A stretch of DNA of 33,842 nucleotides from an uncultured Prochlorococcus sp. (GTDB lineage: Bacteria; Cyanobacteriota; Cyanobacteriia; PCC-6307; Cyanobiaceae), in contig CACEFS010000014.1 of the NCBI GenBank assembly GCA_902558895.1, positions 1-33,842 of the forward strand, read 5' to 3'. This document shows positions 28,295 through 33,842 of the stretch, one piece after another; positions within the stretch are counted from its first letter, which is position 1, and every line of letters starts with the position of its first letter. Both the position numbers and the translations under genes were made by a program. The notes beneath the pieces are model-generated. The model saw nothing but the letters and a program-made list of their open reading frames with translations, had not been told where the DNA came from and made no database searches.

Positions 28295-29230
28295 ATGTTT
28301 GAATTATTATTTCCTTTTTTTTTACTATTTTTGTTCTTCCTGATCTTATTTATAATCTGGAGAATTAATGCTAGAAAATATATTTCTTCCAGTACAGTGG
28401 CTTCTGCATATGATGCTTGGACACAGGATAAATTACTTGAGAGATTGTGGGGAGAACATATACATTTGGGTTTTTATCCCTCAGGGAAAAAAAATGTTGA
28501 TTTTAGAAAGGCTAAAGTACAATTTGTTCATGAATTAGTCAAATGGAGTGGTTTAGAAAAATTACCAAAGGGTTCCAGAATACTCGATGTAGGTTGTGGA
28601 ATAGGTGGAAGTTCTAGGATTCTTGCAGAATATTATGGGTTTAATGTAACTGGTATTACAATTAGTCCCGCTCAAGTTAAAAGAGCAAGAGAACTTACTC
28701 CTCAGGAGATAAATTGCAACTTCCAAGTTATGGATGCTTTAGATTTAAAATTTGAAGATGGATCATTTGATGCGGTTTGGAGTATTGAGGCTGGTGCACA
28801 CATGAATGATAAAAATAGGTTTGCAAATGAAATGCTGAGAACTCTAAGACCTGGAGGCTATTTCGCATTGGCTGATTGGAACTCAAGAGATCTCGAGGCA
28901 TACCCTCCATCACCTTTTGAGAAGATAGTTCTTAAACAATTACTTGAACAATGGGTACATCCCAATTTTATTAGTATTAACGAATTTGGTAACATTCTTA
29001 GAAATAATAAAAATAGTTCAGGAATGGTTATTTCTGAAAATTGGAATTCCTATACAAACCCTTCATGGTACGATTCAATTATTGAAGGCATTCGAAGACC
29101 CTCCGCAATTTTGTCACTTGGCCCATTTGCATTAGTCAAATCGATTAGAGAGATTCCTACAATACTTCTCATGAATTGGGCATTTAGAAAAGGGTTAATG
29201 GAATTTGGAGTTTATAAATGCAGAGGATAA
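28295..29230 (+). CDS. MPBQ/MSBQ methyltransferase (Slr0418-like)
   Basis: Predicted to methylate 2-methyl-6-phytyl- and 2-methyl-6-solanyl-benzoquinol, giving tocopherol and plastoquinone precursors. The 311 residues begin with one membrane helix (about 3-23), then SSSTVASAYDAWT and GEHIHLGFY, and the SAM motif ILDVGCGIGGSSRIL at about 96-110, with GYFALADWN later. The match to recalled Synechocystis Slr0418 runs nearly the whole length, including the C-terminal IREIPTILLMNWAFRKGL. Gamma-tocopherol methyltransferase is the main alternative; the N-terminal anchor favours MPBQ-MT. The ATG abuts the stop of the LON-domain gene. Confidence 0.8.
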   Translation: MFELLFPFFLLFLFFLILFIIWRINARKYISSSTVASAYDAWTQDKLLERLWGEHIHLGFYPSGKKNVDFRKAKVQFVHELVKWSGLEKLPKGSRILDVGCGIGGSSRILAEYYGFNVTGITISPAQVKRARELTPQEINCNFQVMDALDLKFEDGSFDAVWSIEAGAHMNDKNRFANEMLRTLRPGGYFALADWNSRDLEAYPPSPFEKIVLKQLLEQWVHPNFISINEFGNILRNNKNSSGMVISENWNSYTNPSWYDSIIEGIRRPSAILSLGPFALVKSIREIPTILLMNWAFRKGLMEFGVYKCRG

Positions 29231-29231
29231 A

Positions 29232-30077
29232 TTAATCTAGTTCAACATTTTCGGAAAAATAAATTCCAAAATCTACAAAATTCTTGCAAAGTGGCAATAG
29301 TTTATTTTTCAATTCAAGAAAATTTTTAATATTATTTTGATTATTTATTTCTAAATCAATATAAATTATATATTCGCCTAATTCTCTTTTTGATGGTCTA
29401 GATTCAATTTTACTCATATTAAATCCAAAATCTGCAATATTATTTATGGCTTTAAGCAAAGCACCGGGTTTATTTGATATTAATGAGAAAGCAAAACTAG
29501 CAATATTTGCTAAATTTGAATTTGATTCCTTGCTCAATAAGACAAATCTAGTGCAATTCCCAGGAACATCATTAATAGGAAAGGCTAATTCTTTAAGTCC
29601 TTCAATTTGAATTAATGATTTTGAACCGATAGCAGCTCTGAATTTACTTCCCTTAACCATATTGACAGCTTCTGATGTTGAATTTGTTGGGAGGGGAATT
29701 GCATTGGGAAGATTTTCAGATAACCATTCTGAACATTGAGCTAATGCTTGAGGATGAGATAATACTTCTGAAATGTTTGAGAGCTCTCCATCACTAATTA
29801 ATGCATGTCTAATAGGTAAAACAATTGCTTTATTTATAAAAATTTCAGGGAATTTCCAAAGGGCATCCAGAGTGGAAGTAACTCCTCCTTCTACAGAATT
29901 TTCTATAGGGACTACAGCAGCATCACAATTGTTGTACGCTATTGATTTAATAACCGAATGTAACCCGTTACATGGTACAAATATAGGTGTCTGAAAATTG
30001 GCAAGCTTTGATAATATATGAGCTGCTTTTTCTGCGTATGTTCCTTTAGGACCTAAATATGCAACTTGTTTGCGCAT
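29232..30077 (-). CDS. pheA: Prephenate dehydratase
   Basis: Converts prephenate to phenylpyruvate in phenylalanine synthesis. The 281 residues show the dehydratase domain (VAYLGPKGTYAEKAA at the N-terminus, VVPIENSVEGGV, and the catalytic TRF in NCTRFVLLSKE) followed by a C-terminal ACT domain (KPGALLKAINNIADFGFNMSKIESRPS) where phenylalanine binds for feedback control. There is no chorismate mutase domain, so it is the monofunctional type. It converges with the methyltransferase, with one base between stop codons, and is divergent from the DUF1997 gene. Confidence 0.96.
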   Translation of the reverse strand: MRKQVAYLGPKGTYAEKAAHILSKLANFQTPIFVPCNGLHSVIKSIAYNNCDAAVVPIENSVEGGVTSTLDALWKFPEIFINKAIVLPIRHALISDGELSNISEVLSHPQALAQCSEWLSENLPNAIPLPTNSTSEAVNMVKGSKFRAAIGSKSLIQIEGLKELAFPINDVPGNCTRFVLLSKESNSNLANIASFAFSLISNKPGALLKAINNIADFGFNMSKIESRPSKRELGEYIIYIDLEINNQNNIKNFLELKNKLLPLCKNFVDFGIYFSENVELD

Positions 30078-30129
30078 GATTAATCGTAAAAAAAAAAGAG
30101 ATCAAATAAGCATTGGAGGAATATAGAAA

Positions 30130-30648
30130 ATGCTATTGTCTTTTGATGCTAAACAGAAACTAAAGCTTTCCGTAACACGTAATAAAGAATATCTTTCTAA
30201 ATATCTTTTGGAAGAAGAAAGAGTTGTTGGAGCAATGCTTGACTCCAAAAAATTAGTACCAGAAGGAGTAGGTAGATATAAGTATACAGTAACAAGTTTT
30301 AAGGTTTTTCAATTAGATATTAATCCTGTTGTTTCAATTGCGGTAGAAAATAAAGATGGAATTTTAAAAATGAGTGCCCTTGAAAGTACATTGGAGGGTT
30401 TGGGAATGATAGATGATTTTAATCTTATTTTGAAAGCTAATTTGGAGGCAACTGATATTGGGTTAGAGGGTGAGGCACTTCTTGGGGTATCTGTAAGCCA
30501 ACCCCCTCTACTGAGGCTGGTACCAAAAAAAATTTTGGAATCTACCGGTCATTCGGTTTTAAATGGGATTCTGTTGGGTATAAAGTCAAGGGTTCAACAG
30601 CAATTAGTAAAAGATTTTTTAGAATGGTGTAAATTAAATAAGATTTGA
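30130..30648 (+). CDS. DUF1997-family protein
   Basis: Function unknown. The 172 residues resemble the DUF1997 family conserved in cyanobacteria and plastids: an N-terminal [13 protein letters not shown] strand, [28 protein letters not shown], and a C-terminal helical segment ([22 protein letters not shown]). The fold may be of a lipid- or polyketide-binding type, but this is inference. A strong ribosome-binding site, GGAGGA at 30115-30120, lies 9 bases before the ATG. Its last 15 bases overlap the 3' end of rnhB on the opposite strand. Confidence 0.82.
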   Translation: MLLSFDAKQKLKLSVTRNKEYLSKYLLEEERVVGAMLDSKKLVPEGVGRYKYTVTSFKVFQLDINPVVSIAVENKDGILKMSALESTLEGLGMIDDFNLILKANLEATDIGLEGEALLGVSVSQPPLLRLVPKKILESTGHSVLNGILLGIKSRVQQQLVKDFLEWCKLNKI

Positions 30649-31215
30649 TTTTTTTAAAAAACTTTTTCTATGAAGTTTAGTGATTCCATTTTTTTTGATT
30701 AATGAAAGATGCTCTCTGGTACCATAACCTTTATTTTTAAATATTAAATATCCTGAGTATTTTTTTTCCAACCTCTCCATTAGATTATCGCGAGAAACTT
30801 TGGCAACAATGCTTGCTGAAGCTATCGAAATAAACTTTGAGTCTCCAGATACTATGTTTTTCTGAATTCCGTTCCATGACCTTAATAATAAGGGACCATC
30901 AATTTTTAATTCAGATGGTTTCTCTTTTAATTTTTTTAATGCTCTTATCATTGAAAGTTCTGTAGCAACTCTGATACCTAACTTATCTATTTCTCTAGCC
31001 GAAGATTGTCCAATTCCATAATCTGAAGAGAATAATAAAATTTTTGGTAAAAGTAATTTTCTTTTTTTGGGAGTTACTTTTTTACTATCTGTTACTCCAA
31101 ATTGTTTTAGGATGGATTTATTTTTTTCAGTTAATACTACAACTGCTGAAAAAACTGGACCAAAAATTGCTCCCCTTCCAACTTCATCTATTCCAACTTC
31201 CAGTTCTTTATTCAA
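30634..31215 (-). CDS. rnhB: Ribonuclease HII
   Basis: Removes RNA from RNA-DNA hybrids and single ribonucleotides from DNA. The 193 residues contain the catalytic [14 protein letters not shown] (Asp10, Glu11), the KIDGPLLL aspartate and [14 protein letters not shown], all RNase HII hallmarks. The start is TTG at 31215: the upstream in-frame region has no ATG, GTG or TTG before a stop. It overlaps the end of rne by 8 bases, so it is translated from the rne transcript. The two genes form an RNA-processing operon. Confidence 0.95.
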   Translation of the reverse strand: MNKELEVGIDEVGRGAIFGPVFSAVVVLTEKNKSILKQFGVTDSKKVTPKKRKLLLPKILLFSSDYGIGQSSAREIDKLGIRVATELSMIRALKKLKEKPSELKIDGPLLLRSWNGIQKNIVSGDSKFISIASASIVAKVSRDNLMERLEKKYSGYLIFKNKGYGTREHLSLIKKNGITKLHRKSFLKKSNLI

Positions 31216-33028
31216 AGCTCGCTGAAGATCTTCTTCTTTTTTTTCTTGAATTATTTAGCTCATCTGTGAGTTCAATTTCATCATTTTTATCTGTAAATGC
31301 AACTTTATTATTTTCATTAGTTTTATTTGTTGATTTATCTTTAGAATTTGCATTAACTTCAATTTTAATTTGAATCTTGTCTTTTCCAGATTTTGAGATT
31401 TTTTTTATTTGTTTTGCTTTTGTTTTTTTATTATCTAAGATCTTTTCCGTTTCCTTAGTACTATCTTTTAAACGCACAAAATTATTGCTGGTTAGATATT
31501 CTTTACCTAATTTAATAAGTGGATTAATACCTAATTGACTAAAAACAATTTTTTCGTTACTAGTGAGATCAACTGTTATTATATTTTTTTCTTTTGAATA
31601 TGATTGGTTTAAATTAATATTATCATTTTCTTTTTTATTAGAAGGATTCTCTTTAATAAGGTCATTGGAGTTAAGTAATTCCTTGTCAATTATTTTTTCT
31701 TGCTCATCAGTTAATTGAGAAGTATTTATATCGAAAGATTTTAGATTGTTTGATTGATTAGATTTATTTTCAATATTTTTAATTTTTAAATTAGAGATTT
31801 CATGATTTAATATATTCTCTACATGACCTGTACCATCGCATGTAGAACATTTTCTACCGAATAATTCATATATATTCTGACCTTGTCTTTTTCTGGTTAA
31901 CTCCACTAAGCCTAATTCAGTAAGTTGAGCTATTTGAGGCCTAGCAGAATCATCTTTTATTGCGGAGGTAAAATGCTCAAGTAATTGAAATTGATCTCTT
32001 CTCGATTCCATATCGATAAAGTCTACTACTATAACTCCACCAATATTTCTTAATTTCATTTGTCTTGAAATTTCCATTGCTGCTTCGCAGTTTGTCCACA
32101 AAACGGTTTGTCTTGAGTTTGCGGATCTTGTAAATGATCCAGAGTTTACATCGATTACTGTTAGAGCTTCAGTGGGTTCGATAATGATATAACCTCCCGA
32201 AGGAAGATCTACTCTAGGCTGTAGAGCTTTTTGAATTGTTTTCTTAATTTCGTACTTTTCGAAAATATGTTGGTTTAAACTGTTATCATGAAATTCAATA
32301 TCTATATCTGATTCATAATTTATTAAAAAATCTTTTGCCCTTGCAACTGAAAATTTACTATCGATAATTATACTTTTGGTTGATTCTTTAACATGATCTC
32401 TTAAGATCTTAAGAGAGAAATCTTCATCTCTTTTAACTAAATTTGGCGGATTAGAGGCCTCAGAAACTTTTAGTACATTTTCCCACTGTTGAATTAAATG
32501 TTCTAAATCTTCAATGAGAAGTTCTTCTTTTATTTTTTCAGCCTCTGTTCTAAATAATAAGCCAGTGCTGGGTGGTTTTATTAAAACGCCAAGAGCTTTC
32601 AAACGGCTTCGTTCTGTTTCTGTATTTATTTTTCTCGAAATATTCACTCCTTGTCCATATGGCTGTAATATCAAATATTTTCCTGGGATTGAAATACTCC
32701 CGGTTAATCTGGGCCCTTTAGATCCTGTTGGTTCCTTTATTACCTGTACTAGAACTTTTTGTTTTGGTTCTAGTAATTCAGTTATTCCAAATGTTCCTTT
32801 TTTAATTCTTAGAGGGCCTAAATCTGAAACATGGATGAATCCATTTTTCTCGCTTTCACCAATATTTATAAAGGCGGCATCAATGCCTGGAAGAACATTT
32901 TCAACTGTTCCCAAAAAAATATCGCCAATTTGATATTGACCTTGTGCGACGATTAATTCATCAACTCGATCATCTGTGAGTAGTGCTGCTATTCGAGACT
33001 GCTCAGCGATGATAATTTGCTGAGACAT
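31208..33028 (-). CDS. rne: Ribonuclease E/G (cyanobacterial RNase E)
   Basis: Endonuclease that initiates mRNA decay and processes rRNA and tRNA. The 606 residues have an S1-type RNA-binding region (about 35-100), the catalytic aspartates in TVIDVNSG (Asp293) and VVDFIDM (Asp336), and the Zn-link CSTCDGTG (Cys394, Cys397). The rest is a low-complexity charged tail rather than the long E. coli degradosome scaffold. Near the end, RKKRRRSSA (595-603) resembles the arginine-rich nonapeptide that recruits PNPase in cyanobacterial RNase E. ATG at 33028. rnhB overlaps its 3' end. Confidence 0.97.
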   Translation of the reverse strand: MSQQIIIAEQSRIAALLTDDRVDELIVAQGQYQIGDIFLGTVENVLPGIDAAFINIGESEKNGFIHVSDLGPLRIKKGTFGITELLEPKQKVLVQVIKEPTGSKGPRLTGSISIPGKYLILQPYGQGVNISRKINTETERSRLKALGVLIKPPSTGLLFRTEAEKIKEELLIEDLEHLIQQWENVLKVSEASNPPNLVKRDEDFSLKILRDHVKESTKSIIIDSKFSVARAKDFLINYESDIDIEFHDNSLNQHIFEKYEIKKTIQKALQPRVDLPSGGYIIIEPTEALTVIDVNSGSFTRSANSRQTVLWTNCEAAMEISRQMKLRNIGGVIVVDFIDMESRRDQFQLLEHFTSAIKDDSARPQIAQLTELGLVELTRKRQGQNIYELFGRKCSTCDGTGHVENILNHEISNLKIKNIENKSNQSNNLKSFDINTSQLTDEQEKIIDKELLNSNDLIKENPSNKKENDNINLNQSYSKEKNIITVDLTSNEKIVFSQLGINPLIKLGKEYLTSNNFVRLKDSTKETEKILDNKKTKAKQIKKISKSGKDKIQIKIEVNANSKDKSTNKTNENNKVAFTDKNDEIELTDELNNSRKKRRRSSASFE

Positions 33029-33326
33029 ATGTTTAGTTCTGAATGATTTGAATTTTGAAAAACGTCTAAATTAAAAAATTAAATTTTATGTTTTAATAAA
33101 GTAATTTTTTTTTAGCTATTATTATTTACTTTTTAAAAATTAACAAAGTTAAAGTGATTGAATTCTGCTATTTATAAAGATTTAAACGATTTTCAAACTA
33201 ATTGGGATTGATTTCACAGCTATGGTTATCTCTTAAATTAACCATAACTAGAATAATATTAACATCTAATCACCATTAAAGCACGTTGATACATTATTCT
33301 AATATTGGTGAAATTTTTAATCTAAA
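33029..33326. promoter_or_regulatory. Divergent rne/dapL intergenic region
   Basis: This 298-base, AT-rich region must hold both promoters. The rne-proximal 150 bases contain A/T homopolymer runs. TATGGTTA (33221-33228) and TAACCATA (33239-33246) form an 8-bp inverted repeat. TCACCA and TGGTGA form another near 33270-33312 with a long spacer. A TATAAA-type box near 33170 on the minus strand could start an rne mRNA with a leader of over 100 bases, in line with long rne leaders known in other cyanobacteria. No clear promoter can be fixed. Confidence 0.45.
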
Positions 33327-33842
33327 GTGGTTCAAGTAAACGAAAATTATTTAAAACTCAAAGCAGGCTATTTATTCCCTGAAATTGCTAAAAGGGTAAA
33401 AACATATTCTCTATCAAATAAGAGTGCTGAAATTATTAAGCTTGGTATAGGAGATGTTACAGAACCATTACCTAGAGCATGCATAGAGGCTATGGGTAAT
33501 GCTTTAGATGACATGGGAACAATAGACGGTTTCAGAGGTTATGGACCAGAACAAGGTTATTCTTGGCTAAGAGAAAAAATATCTGAGCATGATTTTATTT
33601 CGAGAGGCTGTCAGATTTCACCTGAAGAAATCTTTGTTTCAGATGGTTCTAAATGCGATAGTAGCAATATTCTAGATATTCTTGGTAAAGATAATTCAAT
33701 TGCGGTAACAGATCCTGTATACCCTGTTTATGTAGATAGTAACGTCATGACGGGTAGAACTGGAAATGCTCTTGAAAATGGTACTTATCAAGGATTAACA
33801 TATCTTGCAATAAACGAGGGGAACAACTTTCTACCAAAACTA
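33327..33842 (+). CDS. dapL: LL-diaminopimelate aminotransferase (partial, 3' end missing)
   Basis: PLP enzyme converting tetrahydrodipicolinate directly to LL-diaminopimelate for lysine and peptidoglycan. The 172 visible residues begin GTG ([20 protein letters not shown]) and include [21 protein letters not shown], the PLP-phosphate-binding [12 protein letters not shown], and [15 protein letters not shown], all diagnostic of the DapL family. The PLP lysine would lie beyond the window end. It is divergent from rne. With alr it supplies two wall-precursor steps, though not in one operon. Confidence 0.96.
   Translation, partial: MVQVNENYLKLKAGYLFPEIAKRVKTYSLSNKSAEIIKLGIGDVTEPLPRACIEAMGNALDDMGTIDGFRGYGPEQGYSWLREKISEHDFISRGCQISPEEIFVSDGSKCDSSNILDILGKDNSIAVTDPVYPVYVDSNVMTGRTGNALENGTYQGLTYLAINEGNNFLPKL

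Noticed and set aside
1-33842. CRISPR arrays, prophage or insertion sequences
   Set aside because: No regularly spaced repeats, phage structural genes, integrases or IS ends were found on either strand.

Overview
The window is a gene-dense, strongly AT-rich stretch of a marine picocyanobacterial chromosome. Very short intergenic gaps, low-GC codon usage, psaA/psaB with the shorter and longer loops seen in this group, an Slr0418-type MPBQ methyltransferase, ferredoxin-type glutamate synthase and a fused CbiG-CbiH corrin enzyme all point to Prochlorococcus, most likely a high-light-adapted clade. This is a judgement from recalled protein sequences, not a database match. Apart from one resolvase-like gene, nothing looks like a mobile element, prophage or CRISPR array.

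Layout. 1-2169: end of the large ribosomal protein cluster (rplM partial, rpsI, rpmE) followed by prfA. 2183-6830: an HNH nuclease divergent from alr, tRNA-Ser(GCT), a HAD-family phosphatase-like protein and the cobalamin CbiG/CbiH fusion. 6831-7164: a long psaA upstream region rich in inverted repeats. 7165-11770: psaA-psaB closed by a clear intrinsic terminator. 11827-14008: a membrane-anchored family 2 glycosyltransferase, a small HEAT-like membrane protein, then psaI (too short for standard ORF calling) and psaL. 14067-16571: the least ordinary part, with an NlpC/P60 peptidase and a class A beta-lactamase-fold serine hydrolase starting back to back, then a resolvase-fold protein lacking the catalytic serine and a 70-residue partner of unknown function. 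16914-22679: lipA, a YciI-like protein and glsF. 22874-29230: the str-type operon (rpsL, rpsG, fusA, tuf, rpsJ) continued by a stand-alone LON-domain protein and the MPBQ/MSBQ methyltransferase. 29232-33842: pheA, a DUF1997 protein, rnhB, rne and the 5' part of dapL.

How the genes work together. The window joins translation (ribosomal proteins, RF1, EF-G, EF-Tu), photosystem I (PsaA, PsaB, PsaI, PsaL), cofactor and lipid synthesis (cobalamin, lipoate, plastoquinone/tocopherol), nitrogen assimilation (Fd-GOGAT), cell-wall chemistry (Alr, DapL, NlpC/P60, the serine hydrolase) and RNA processing (RNase E, RNase HII).

Most of the window is standard core genome. The best places for a second look are the serine-less resolvase-like regulator candidate with its downstream small ORF (15734-16611), the cluster of inverted repeats upstream of psaA (6933-7134), the back-to-back cell-wall gene pair (14825/14829), and a PsaL in which a usual chlorophyll-ligand histidine appears to be phenylalanine. 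I do not see a convincing wholly new multi-gene system.
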